From an uncultured Bacteroidales bacterium (lineage in GTDB: Bacteria; Bacteroidota; Bacteroidia; Bacteroidales; UBA932): 64,000 bases of DNA. Made by a program: the position numbers and the translations under genes. The DNA lies in contig CALUST010000015.1 in NCBI GenBank assembly GCA_944323505.1, positions 119,407 to 183,406 on the forward strand, written 5' to 3'. Shown one piece after another: positions 28,296 to 36,581 of this stretch. Numbering within the stretch: position 1 is the first letter of the stretch; each line of letters starts with the position of its first letter. Below the pieces are notes generated by a model, which saw only the letters and a list, made by a program, of their open reading frames with translations, was not told where the DNA came from and did not search any database.

Positions 28296-28325
28296 CGAAT
28301 TTAGTTACAATTTTTAAGAAAACAA
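28296..28325 (-). promoter_or_regulatory. Possible promoter of the Lrp gene
   Basis: On the minus strand TTG (28323-28325), a 19-base spacer and TAAATTCG (28296-28303) fit the -33/-7 pattern with one mismatch in the -7 box. The Lrp gene starts 37 bases downstream. Confidence 0.4.
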
Positions 28326-28380
28326 TAAATTTTGTCCAAAAATTGTAATATGCAATATGTCCGGCTCGGAAACGGGCCTG

Positions 28381-30687
28381 TCATTTTCTTCTTCTCTTCC
28401 TTCCCGTAGGCTCGCTGCCGGATATTATGTTCTTGCAGTCCTCCTCCGTAAGGTTCGCAGCATCAGTGCCTTTCGGTATCCTGTAATTGTTCCCCGCATG
28501 TTTGATATAAGGCCCGTAATTACCGTTTATTACCTGGATGCCGCTGTCCTTGAATTCGGCCATTATCCTGTTGGCCTCCTTGTCGGCAGCCTGGTTGATA
28601 AGGTCTATACAGGTCTGGAGATCAATGCTCAGCGGGTCTTTGCCCTTAGGGATGGACACGTTCCTGTCCCCGTATTTGATATATGGGCCGAACTTCCCTT
28701 TCGTGCAGATGACCGGAATCCCGTCGTGTTCCCCGACAGTCCTCGGCAGTTCAAACAGTTTCAGGGCATCCTCCAGAGTGAGACTTTCGATGAGCTGCCC
28801 GGGCGCAAGGCTGGCGAAAGTGCGATTCTCCCCTTCGCCTTTCTGCACATAGGCTCCGTAATGTCCGTATTTTGCCACCAACGGCTGCCCGTCTTTCGGG
28901 TCTGTGCCCAGTTCGCGGCTCACATGGCTGTAGACATTGTTGTGTATGGTCTCTTCCACTTTCTCATGGAACGGTGTGTAGAATTCGGAGATGACATTCT
29001 CCCACTCCAGCCCGCCCGATGCTATGCGGTCGAATTCCTTTTCCACATTGGCGGTGAACCCGTAGTCGAGGATTGTCCTGAAGTTGTCCACGAGATAGTC
29101 GGTGACAATCATTCCTATCTCCTGCGGCAGGAGACGGTTTTTCTCTGCTCCGGTCACCTCTGTCCTCTGCACCGTCCTGACAGCCCCGTTTTCAAGGATG
29201 ATGTCGGTGACAGGGATTTTTTCTCCTGGCTTGTCCCCGTTTATGATATAGCCGCGTGATTTTTTCAACGTGGTGATTGTCGGTGCGTATGTGGACGGGC
29301 GTCCGATGCCCAGTTCCTCCAGTTTCTTCACGAGCGATGCCTCGGTATAGCGGGCAGGCGGGGTGGTGAACTTGCACTCGGAGCTCATCCTGATTGTCTC
29401 CAGGGCATCTCCGAGATGCATCTCCGGCAGGATTGTCTCGTCCTCCTCCTGTGCGGCGTCATCCGTACTTTCGATGTACAGTTTCAGGAAGCCGTCAAAC
29501 AGGATTTCGGTTGCCTGGATTGTGAATGATTCCTCTATGCCTTCTGCCCCTGCCTTTATGGATGTCCTCATTACCTGGGCATCGGCCATCTGCGAAGCCA
29601 CGGTTCTTTTCCAGATGAGTTCATACAGCCGTTTTTCCTGGGCCGTGCCCGGGATTTCCGTATTTTCTATATAGGTAGGGCGGATGGCCTCGTGTGCCTC
29701 CTGTGCTCCTTTTGCCTTGGTTTTGTATTGGCGAGGCTTTGAGTAGTTCTCCCCGAAATTCTCACAGATGAATTTCTTCGCGGTCCCGAGCGCGAGTGAT
29801 GACAGATTCGTTGAGTCGGTTCTCATATAGGTTATGTAACCTTCCTCATACAGTTTCTGCGCGATGCTCATGGTCTGGCTGACGGACAGCCTCAGTTTCC
29901 TGGCTGCCTCCTGCTGCAGGGATGATGTGGTGAAAGGCGGGGCCGGAAAACGGTTCCCCTCTTTCTTGTCGATGCCTGTGATGCGGAATTCCGCTCCGAT
30001 GCATTTATTGAGGAATTCCTCGGCGGCTTCCTGATTCGGGAACTTCCTGTCAAGCGATGCCTTCACAGTCACATTGCTTCCGGTCCCTTCCGGGTGGAAG
30101 ATGGCGTCTGTCCTGTAGTATTGCTCCTTCTTGAAATCGAGTATCTCCCGCTCCCTGTCCACAATCAGCCTCAGGGCAACAGACTGTACTCTTCCTGCCG
30201 ACAGCTTCGGCTGTATCTTCCTCCACAGTATCGGGGAGAGTTCGAAGCCTACAAGCCTGTCGAGGACTCTTCTGGCCTGCTGGGCGTCCACGAGGTTCAT
30301 GTCGATGTCCCTCGGATTCTGTATGGCGTTGAGGATTGCGTCCTTGGTGATTTCGTGGAACACAATCCGTTTCGTGTTCTCCTTCCTGAGTCCCAAGGTC
30401 TCGTACAGATGCCAGGATATGGCCTCTCCCTCACGGTCCTCATCGGATGCCAGCCACACTGTCTCAGCCTTTTCCGCTGCCTTTTTCAGTTCCGACACCA
30501 CTTTCTTCTTGTCATCCGGGACCACGTATTCAGGTTTGAACCTGTCTTTGACGTCTATGCTGAGTGAATTGTCCTTCAGGTCACGGATGTGTCCGAAACT
30601 GGATTTGACGGTGTAGTCCTTTCCCAGGAATTTCTGGATTGTCCCCGCTTTGGCCGGGGACTCTACAATAACAAGATTTCCCTCCAT
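28381..30687 (-). CDS. topA: DNA topoisomerase I
   Basis: 768 residues. The Toprim domain opens with NLVIVESPAKAGTIQKFLG and has SDEDREGEAI (acidic metal site near 82-84); the type IA core has LSAGRVQSVALRLIVDRE and the catalytic Tyr in YITYMRTDST (Tyr287). The C terminus has Toprim-associated repeats (FGPYIKYGDRNVSIPKG, YGPYIKHAGNNYRIPKG) and a basic end, with no four-cysteine zinc ribbon, as usual in Bacteroidetes. It relaxes negative supercoils. It is divergent from the PBP1A gene. Confidence 0.97.
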   Translation of the reverse strand: MEGNLVIVESPAKAGTIQKFLGKDYTVKSSFGHIRDLKDNSLSIDVKDRFKPEYVVPDDKKKVVSELKKAAEKAETVWLASDEDREGEAISWHLYETLGLRKENTKRIVFHEITKDAILNAIQNPRDIDMNLVDAQQARRVLDRLVGFELSPILWRKIQPKLSAGRVQSVALRLIVDREREILDFKKEQYYRTDAIFHPEGTGSNVTVKASLDRKFPNQEAAEEFLNKCIGAEFRITGIDKKEGNRFPAPPFTTSSLQQEAARKLRLSVSQTMSIAQKLYEEGYITYMRTDSTNLSSLALGTAKKFICENFGENYSKPRQYKTKAKGAQEAHEAIRPTYIENTEIPGTAQEKRLYELIWKRTVASQMADAQVMRTSIKAGAEGIEESFTIQATEILFDGFLKLYIESTDDAAQEEDETILPEMHLGDALETIRMSSECKFTTPPARYTEASLVKKLEELGIGRPSTYAPTITTLKKSRGYIINGDKPGEKIPVTDIILENGAVRTVQRTEVTGAEKNRLLPQEIGMIVTDYLVDNFRTILDYGFTANVEKEFDRIASGGLEWENVISEFYTPFHEKVEETIHNNVYSHVSRELGTDPKDGQPLVAKYGHYGAYVQKGEGENRTFASLAPGQLIESLTLEDALKLFELPRTVGEHDGIPVICTKGKFGPYIKYGDRNVSIPKGKDPLSIDLQTCIDLINQAADKEANRIMAEFKDSGIQVINGNYGPYIKHAGNNYRIPKGTDAANLTEEDCKNIISGSEPTGRKRRRK

Positions 30688-30812
30688 ATTCTGACATTGT
30701 TCTTATTGCAGCCCGGCTGCTGGCGGGATGTTTCAAGTCCCTTTGGATGAGCCGCTCGCATTTCGGACTGCAAAGTAAGGAACAAACAAGGCAAATTTCC
30801 AAATTTTGTTGC

Positions 30813-30820
30813 TATTTTTG
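30813..30820 (+). promoter_or_regulatory. -7 box for the PBP1A-ddl-prmC operon
   Basis: TATTTTTG matches TAnnTTTG, 24 bases before ATG 30845. It supports that ATG over the upstream in-frame one at 30806, which precedes the box. Confidence 0.5.
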
Positions 30821-30844
30821 TGGGCTGAAATAAAATGTAATGAA

Positions 30845-33199
30845 ATGAAAGACAAGACCAGAAAGCGTGTCACAAGGTGGTTCTGGATTATCATCACTTT
30901 TCCTATAGTGTTGATAGTCTTGTTGTTGTCCCTTGTGTGGGCTTTCGCTGACATACCTTCTTTCGAGGAACTTGAGAACCCTGAGAGCAAACTTGCCACC
31001 CAGGTCCTGGCCGAGGACGGGGAGATTCTGACCACTTTCCATATCGAGAACAGGTCGTATGTGGGATATAAGGACCTGTCCCCGTATCTTGTTGAGGCAG
31101 CGGTGGCTACGGAGGATGTGAGGTTCTACGAGCATTCCGGCATAGACTTCATAAGCCTCGGCAGGGTGCTCGTGAAGACGATGCTCCTGAGCGATTCCAG
31201 CCAGGGAGGAGGCAGCACCATCACCCAGCAGCTGGCCAAGACCCTTTATCCGAGGGCTGACGTGAGCAGCAGGATTCCGGGCTTCTCAAAAGTCAAGATG
31301 GTGTGGATAAAACTCAAGGAGTGGATAACGGCGGTCAAGCTGGAGAGGAACTACACCAAGGACGAGATCATGAACATGTATATGAATGCCGTGTTCTTCG
31401 GGAGCAATGCCTATGGCATCAAGTCGGCATCCATGACATTCTTCGGCAAGAATCCGTCCGATCTCACGGTGGAAGAGAGTGCGACTCTTGTCGGCATGGT
31501 CAACAAGCCTACGAGATATAATCCCGTACTCAATCCTGACAAGGCTCTTGTGCGGAGGAATTTTGTGATTGGGCAGATGGCGAAGGCCGGATACATCACA
31601 GAGGCGGAGCGGGATTCGATATGCAACATCCCGATAGTCCTGTCCTATCAGATGCTTGACCATAATGCCGGGCTTGCCCCGTATTTCAGGGACATGCTCA
31701 GGAGGACGATGAATGCCTCCGAGCCTGACCGCTCAAGATACAGTATATATGAGGACTATGTGACGGATTCCCTTCTGTGGGCGGATGACGCATTCTACGG
31801 ATGGCTGAACAAGAATCTCAAGCCTGACGGTTCCAAATACAATCTGGACAAGGACGGGCTTCGCATCTATACTACCATCAACTACAAGATGCAGCAATAT
31901 GCGGAGGAGGCCGTTGCGGAGCATCTGGGACTTGATCTCCAGGACAAGTTCTGGATTGACCAGCGCAACATTGTCCACAAGCCGTTCTCCAACGAGACGG
32001 ACAAGGCCACGATAGACAGGCTGATGTCCCAGGCCCGCAGATGGAGCGACCGTTACCGTGTCATGAAGTCCAGGGGGGCATCGGAGTCCGAGATTGCAAA
32101 GAGTTTCGGCAAGCCTGTGGAGATGAGGGTGTTCTCATGGAAAGGGAAGGGCTATGTGGATACGGTCATGACCCCGGATGACTCCATCAGATATTATAAG
32201 GCACACCTGAGGGCGGCATTCATGGTCATGGAGCCGCATACCGGGCATATCAAGGCCTATGTGGGAGGTCCCAACTACAGATATTTCAAGTATGACAATG
32301 TCCGGCAGGGCAAGCGGCAGGTCGGCTCCACCATCAAGCCGTTCCTCTATACTCTTGCCATGCAGGAAGGCATGAGCCCTTGTGACCAGGTGGTCAATGT
32401 CCCTCAGACTTTCATTGTCGGGGAGGACACATGGACGCCGCAGAGTACCGACAGGGATGAGTGGATAGGTCAGACTGTGACCCTCAAATGGGGGTTGACC
32501 AAGAGCAGCAACAACATCTCGGCATATCTCATGAAGCAGTTCGGCCCGCATGCGATGGCGGAGATGATGCGTAAGATGGGCATAGGCAGCCATATTGATG
32601 AAGTGCCGTCGCTCTGCGTCGGGCCGGCCGACCTGACACTCTATGAGATGGTGGCCGCGTACAACACCTATCCGTCCCAGGGCGTGTATATCGAACCTCT
32701 GTTCGTGACGAGGATAGAAGACAATTCCGGCAATGTGCTTGCGGAGTTCAACACCCGTAAACGCGAGGCGATAAGCGAGAGGACCGCATATCTTATGGCC
32801 AATCTCATGCAGGGGGTGGTCAACAGCGGTACGGCCATCAGACTCAGGTACAAATACGGGCTGAAAGGGGAGATCGCCGGTAAGACCGGCACCAACAATG
32901 ACCAGGCTGACGGATGGTTCATCGGATATACTCCTACTGTGACAGGAGGCGTATGGGTCGGCGCGGAGGACCGTCAGGTTCACTTCCAGTCGATGACATA
33001 CGGCCAAGGCTCCAATATGGCTCTTCCTATCTGGGGCATCTGGATGAAGAAGGTCATCGCGGACGGGACTCTCGGGGTGACGGAAGATGACAAGTTTGTC
33101 GCTCCGCCCGGGATGCATCTCAATCTTGACTGTGACGGAAGTGACAATGATGCGGTACGTACAGCCGCAGAGGAGACTGAAGAATATTTCTTTGAATAG
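30845..33199 (+). CDS. mrcA: Class A penicillin-binding protein 1A
   Basis: 784 residues. After a membrane helix (about 12-36) comes a GT51 glycosyltransferase with AATEDVRFYEHSG (catalytic Glu about 90) and GGSTITQQLAKTLYPR, then a transpeptidase with STIKPF (Ser about 495), KSSNNIS and KTGTNND (Lys about 680). It polymerises and crosslinks peptidoglycan. Compared with proteobacterial PBP1A it carries extra sequence between the two domains. It is followed after two bases by ddl, so wall synthesis genes share a transcript. Confidence 0.96.
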   Translation: MKDKTRKRVTRWFWIIITFPIVLIVLLLSLVWAFADIPSFEELENPESKLATQVLAEDGEILTTFHIENRSYVGYKDLSPYLVEAAVATEDVRFYEHSGIDFISLGRVLVKTMLLSDSSQGGGSTITQQLAKTLYPRADVSSRIPGFSKVKMVWIKLKEWITAVKLERNYTKDEIMNMYMNAVFFGSNAYGIKSASMTFFGKNPSDLTVEESATLVGMVNKPTRYNPVLNPDKALVRRNFVIGQMAKAGYITEAERDSICNIPIVLSYQMLDHNAGLAPYFRDMLRRTMNASEPDRSRYSIYEDYVTDSLLWADDAFYGWLNKNLKPDGSKYNLDKDGLRIYTTINYKMQQYAEEAVAEHLGLDLQDKFWIDQRNIVHKPFSNETDKATIDRLMSQARRWSDRYRVMKSRGASESEIAKSFGKPVEMRVFSWKGKGYVDTVMTPDDSIRYYKAHLRAAFMVMEPHTGHIKAYVGGPNYRYFKYDNVRQGKRQVGSTIKPFLYTLAMQEGMSPCDQVVNVPQTFIVGEDTWTPQSTDRDEWIGQTVTLKWGLTKSSNNISAYLMKQFGPHAMAEMMRKMGIGSHIDEVPSLCVGPADLTLYEMVAAYNTYPSQGVYIEPLFVTRIEDNSGNVLAEFNTRKREAISERTAYLMANLMQGVVNSGTAIRLRYKYGLKGEIAGKTGTNNDQADGWFIGYTPTVTGGVWVGAEDRQVHFQSMTYGQGSNMALPIWGIWMKKVIADGTLGVTEDDKFVAPPGMHLNLDCDGSDNDAVRTAAEETEEYFFE

Positions 33200-33201
33200 A
33201 T

Positions 33202-34227
33202 ATGGGAAAATACAATAACATCGCTGTGATATATGGCAGCGATTCTTCCGAATGGGAAGTGTCATGCAGAAGCGGGGAATTCGTGGCTTCGCGGATTGAC
33301 GGGGCGGAATACAATGTCTATGAGATATTTGCCCGTTTCGGAGACTGGTCGCTTGTGGCCTACAGAAAGAAGAATGCGATGAGGAATATCCTGCCTGAAG
33401 ACGCGAGGATCCGGATTGACAAGACAGATTTCTCCGTCGTGCTGAACGGGGAGAAAGTCCGCTTTGACTTCGCGTATATCATGCAGCACGGGACTCCAGG
33501 AGAGAACGGCCTGATGCAGGGGTATTTCGAGATGCTGGGCATCCCTTTCAGCAGTTGCTCTTCCTTCGTGTCTGCAATGACATTCGACAAGTTCTCATGC
33601 AAGAATTATCTCAGGGACATGGACTGCGTCAAATGCGCAGATGACATATTCATAAGGAAAGGGGAAGAGAAGTCTGCGGATCTGGCGTCGGAGGCTGTCG
33701 CACGGCTCGGTCTCCCGTTTTTTGTGAAGCCTACGGACGGCGGGTCGAGTTTCGGGGTCACCAAGGTAAAGAGGACTGAGGATTTCGGCCCTGCGTTGAA
33801 ACTGGCCTTTTCAGAAGGCAAGACGGTGCTGGCAGAGAAAGCCGTTTCCGGCAGGGAGATAACGGATGCCGTTTATTTTGACGGCGAGAAACTTGTCGCC
33901 CTGCCTGTGATAGAGATTGTCACTGACCGGGAATTCTTCGACTACGATGCCAAATACAACGGGTTCAGCAGCGAGATATGTCCTGCTGACCTTCCGGCAG
34001 AGACTGCATCGGAAGTGAAGGAAGTCTCCAAGAGGATATATGAGCGTCTCGGGTGCTCAGGAGTCGTGAGGATGGATTACATTCTTGCTGAAGACGGGCT
34101 GTATTTCTTGGAGGTCAATACAATACCCGGAATGACGGCCGCATCTCTCGTGCCGAAGATGGTTCGTACCGCAGGCATAGAGATGACAGGGTTTCTGACG
34201 TCGATAATAGAAAATTCAGGGAAATAA
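33202..34227 (+). CDS. ddl: D-alanine--D-alanine ligase
   Basis: 341 residues with an ATP-grasp fold: FAYIMQHGTPGENG, LPFFVKPTDGGSSFGVTKVK, VLAEKAVSGREITDAV, and the C-terminal metal-binding motif FLEVNTIPGMTAASLVP. It joins two D-Ala for the peptidoglycan stem, whose product is the substrate line of the PBPs coded around it. The N-terminal glycine-rich motif IAVIYGSDSSEW replaces the more usual GGxSxE form. Alternative ligases of the same fold (D-Ala-D-Lac) cannot be excluded but have no supporting neighbours. Confidence 0.93.
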   Translation: MGKYNNIAVIYGSDSSEWEVSCRSGEFVASRIDGAEYNVYEIFARFGDWSLVAYRKKNAMRNILPEDARIRIDKTDFSVVLNGEKVRFDFAYIMQHGTPGENGLMQGYFEMLGIPFSSCSSFVSAMTFDKFSCKNYLRDMDCVKCADDIFIRKGEEKSADLASEAVARLGLPFFVKPTDGGSSFGVTKVKRTEDFGPALKLAFSEGKTVLAEKAVSGREITDAVYFDGEKLVALPVIEIVTDREFFDYDAKYNGFSSEICPADLPAETASEVKEVSKRIYERLGCSGVVRMDYILAEDGLYFLEVNTIPGMTAASLVPKMVRTAGIEMTGFLTSIIENSGK

Positions 34228-34257
34228 GGCCTGTCTTCCCGGTACCGATAATTATCA

Positions 34258-35166
34258 ATGGAAATGTTGCTGAAAGAATTCATTTCCAAGGCTGTGGATG
34301 CCTTGGAGAAACATTATGCGCGTAACGAGGCGAGGGCAATGGTGTTCAGGTTGTGCGAGGACATACTCGGGACCAGGAGCTATACCCATATAGTGGAGCC
34401 GGATTTTGTTATAGATGAGGCGCGGCTTCCGTCTCTTGAGTCGGGACTTGCCAGACTTGAGGCGGGGGAGCCTGTACAATATGTCACGGGGCATACCTCC
34501 TTTTTCGGATTTGACTTCAAGGTCACGCCGGATGTCCTGATTCCCAGGCAGGAGACGGAACTCCTTTGCAGGCATGCAGTAGACTTCGCGTCCAGGATTG
34601 TCAGGATGCGCCGCTCTTCAGGAAAATTTGCCGTCCCGGTGCGGATTCTTGACCTGTGTACCGGGTCAGGGTGCATCGCATGGACATTGGCATTGTCCGT
34701 CCCGGGAGTGGAGGTCCAGGCGGTGGACATCTCGGAAAAGGCTCTTGCAGTGGCACGTAACCAGGATTTCAAGGAGCAGCTGAAGAACCGTAACATCAGA
34801 GTTCCCAAGTTTGTCCTCCAGGATATTCTTGAGCCGGAAGCGGATTTCTGCACGGGTACTTTCAGCCTTGTCACATCTAATCCTCCATACGTCATGGAAT
34901 CTGAGAAAAAGGAGATGAACAAAAATGTTCTGGACTATGAGCCAGCCACGGCATTGTTCGTCCCCGATGACGACCCGTTGCTGTATTACAGGGCAATAGC
35001 CTCATTGTCCGAGAAGTTCCTCGCTCCTGACGGTATCGGGCTTGCCGAGATCAATGAGGCTCTCGGACCGCAGGTGTCGGCAGTCTTTGCCGAAGCCGGA
35101 TTTGCCCATACGGAGATTATCCGCGACATGAACAACAGGAACAGGATTGTCAGATATTTCAGATAA
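34258..35166 (+). CDS. prmC: Release factor glutamine methyltransferase PrmC
   Basis: 302 residues. The N-terminal helical domain includes GEPVQYVTGHTSFFGFDFKV and PRQETELL; the SAM-binding domain has ILDLCTGSGCIAWTLAL, and the catalytic NPPY motif is in TSNPPYVMESEKKEM. It methylates the GGQ glutamine of release factors RF1 and RF2. It lies 30 bases after ddl and is followed by a strong terminator hairpin. Confidence 0.95.
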   Translation: MEMLLKEFISKAVDALEKHYARNEARAMVFRLCEDILGTRSYTHIVEPDFVIDEARLPSLESGLARLEAGEPVQYVTGHTSFFGFDFKVTPDVLIPRQETELLCRHAVDFASRIVRMRRSSGKFAVPVRILDLCTGSGCIAWTLALSVPGVEVQAVDISEKALAVARNQDFKEQLKNRNIRVPKFVLQDILEPEADFCTGTFSLVTSNPPYVMESEKKEMNKNVLDYEPATALFVPDDDPLLYYRAIASLSEKFLAPDGIGLAEINEALGPQVSAVFAEAGFAHTEIIRDMNNRNRIVRYFR

Positions 35167-35185
35167 TTTCGCTGTTTCCGGAAGA

Positions 35186-35221
35186 AAAATCCTCATTTCA
35201 GCACTGTGAAATGGGGATTTT
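35186..35221 (+). terminator. Terminator after prmC
   Basis: AAAATCCTCATTTCA (35186-35200) pairs with TGAAATGGGGATTTT (35207-35221) over 15 positions with one G-U wobble, around a six-base loop GCACTG. The descending arm ends in TTTT. It lies 20 bases after the prmC stop. Confidence 0.7.
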
Positions 35222-35224
35222 GTA

Positions 35225-35259
35225 AATTATCCGTGTACATTTTGTGTACACGGATAATT
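35225..35259. repeat. Perfect 15-bp inverted repeat
   Basis: AATTATCCGTGTACA (35225-35239) and TGTACACGGATAATT (35245-35259) are exact reverse complements around TTTTG. It follows the prmC terminator and precedes the unknown lipoprotein. A sequence TCACTTTG, one mismatch from the -7 pattern, begins six bases after it, so the palindrome would cover the -33 region and may be an operator. Confidence 0.75.
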
Positions 35260-35297
35260 GTTTGTCACTTTGCACCATGACAAACAAGATTATAGCC

Positions 35298-36581
35298 ATG
35301 AGAAAGAAACTTATTTTGTTATGTGCCGTTGCATCGTCTGCAATCGTGATTTCTTCCTGTGAGGAACTGGACAATGATATAGAGAAGCACGGAGGCGGAG
35401 ACGGAGACAAGGATACGGTCGAAACCGTATCTCTGGAGGCGGTAGCGCAGATGCTGTCGGAGATTCCCATAGGGGAGGAGCAGTTGGATGAAGTGTTTTC
35501 AGCTGTCTCTTCATCATCGGAGAACGGATATGACGAAGAATACACCATGAGGGACCTCTTCAGGCTTCCCGGCTCCGGGGTCGGTGATGACAGGCTGCCC
35601 GAGGGAAGCAAGTCCCGTGCGGAGTACAGGACGCCTATGCGGGATCTGATAACGGAATACCTGCATTCCCGGCATGATACCAAGTCCGGGGCCGGCCAGG
35701 TCATTACGCCCGAGCAGTTCATAGATGCTCTTGAATCGTCGGATGTCCAGATTTATTGGCCGTTCTCGGAAAACTGGGACGGGAAAGAGTTTCCGATAAT
35801 CACATTCGACCCGCTTGACGGGGCAGAGACCAATATCGGATACCGTATGGCAGTTGATGAGAACGGGGAGAGGGTCATCGAGGAGGTCATAGTTGACGAG
35901 CAGATGGCGTCCGAACAGACCGTCTGGGTCGTGAACAGGAATGATGACAGCGGGTATGATTCTCTTGAGATGCTGAGAAGGGAGGATCCGGACTGGGGCA
36001 GCGGAGGCGGCTCCATAATAGTCAGACCTCAATATTGCAGGTCATTGCCTTTGTACGGCTCCAAGGCAGGGGGAGAAGGCGGGGCGGATGCGGACAGCCC
36101 GAAAGTGAGGACGCTGGTGCTCAGGGAGTTCACGATGCTCCGCAACTATGACTCGTGGTTCGCAGGTGCCTCTGAATTCTTTGTGAAGATGGGATCTGTC
36201 GAGAATTTCACAGCGAGCACTGAGGCTGAACTGAGATTGTATTCCCCGACAGTCACGGACTTTATGATAGTGGTGAAGCGGAAGCACAAAGGTGTCCCTC
36301 AACCGTTCAATGCCGTGCTTGTGTCCGACTGGACAGACCAGTTGACCCAATGCGCGCTTATGATTACGGAGGATGACGGCGGCACACGTACTTCCTGGAA
36401 ATGCACTGCTCTTGTGCGGGTGGAATCGAAAAGTTACGGGGTGGAGATTAATATCCCTATCAACAGCAGGGACGATATTGTGTGGAGAGGACAGTTGAGC
36501 AGCAGGTATATTTTTGCGAACAATAATGTTACAGGGCATTTCGGGGACGTTGACCTGAAGTTCGAGATACTGGAGTACTGA
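35298..36581 (+). CDS. Lipoprotein of unknown function
   Basis: 427 residues from ATG 35298, chosen because it opens a lipoprotein signal (MRKKLILLCAVASSAIVISSC, Cys21); an upstream in-frame ATG at 35277 is possible. I do not recognise a family. The mature part starts with an acidic linker (EELDNDIEKHGGGDGDKD), has a short helical region, then mostly beta-type sequence. The middle contains WPFSENWDGKEFPIITFDPL, and later GGGSIIVRPQYCRSLPLYGS, which may be a turn-rich segment. Export to the outer membrane is likely. It is a single gene between a terminator and the convergent U32 gene, behind the perfect palindrome. Confidence 0.8.
   Translation: MRKKLILLCAVASSAIVISSCEELDNDIEKHGGGDGDKDTVETVSLEAVAQMLSEIPIGEEQLDEVFSAVSSSSENGYDEEYTMRDLFRLPGSGVGDDRLPEGSKSRAEYRTPMRDLITEYLHSRHDTKSGAGQVITPEQFIDALESSDVQIYWPFSENWDGKEFPIITFDPLDGAETNIGYRMAVDENGERVIEEVIVDEQMASEQTVWVVNRNDDSGYDSLEMLRREDPDWGSGGGSIIVRPQYCRSLPLYGSKAGGEGGADADSPKVRTLVLREFTMLRNYDSWFAGASEFFVKMGSVENFTASTEAELRLYSPTVTDFMIVVKRKHKGVPQPFNAVLVSDWTDQLTQCALMITEDDGGTRTSWKCTALVRVESKSYGVEINIPINSRDDIVWRGQLSSRYIFANNNVTGHFGDVDLKFEILEY

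Noticed and set aside
32135-33265. 376-residue minus-strand frame inside the PBP1A gene
   Set aside because: It is the shadow of a real gene with clear motifs; the antisense frame shows no domain.
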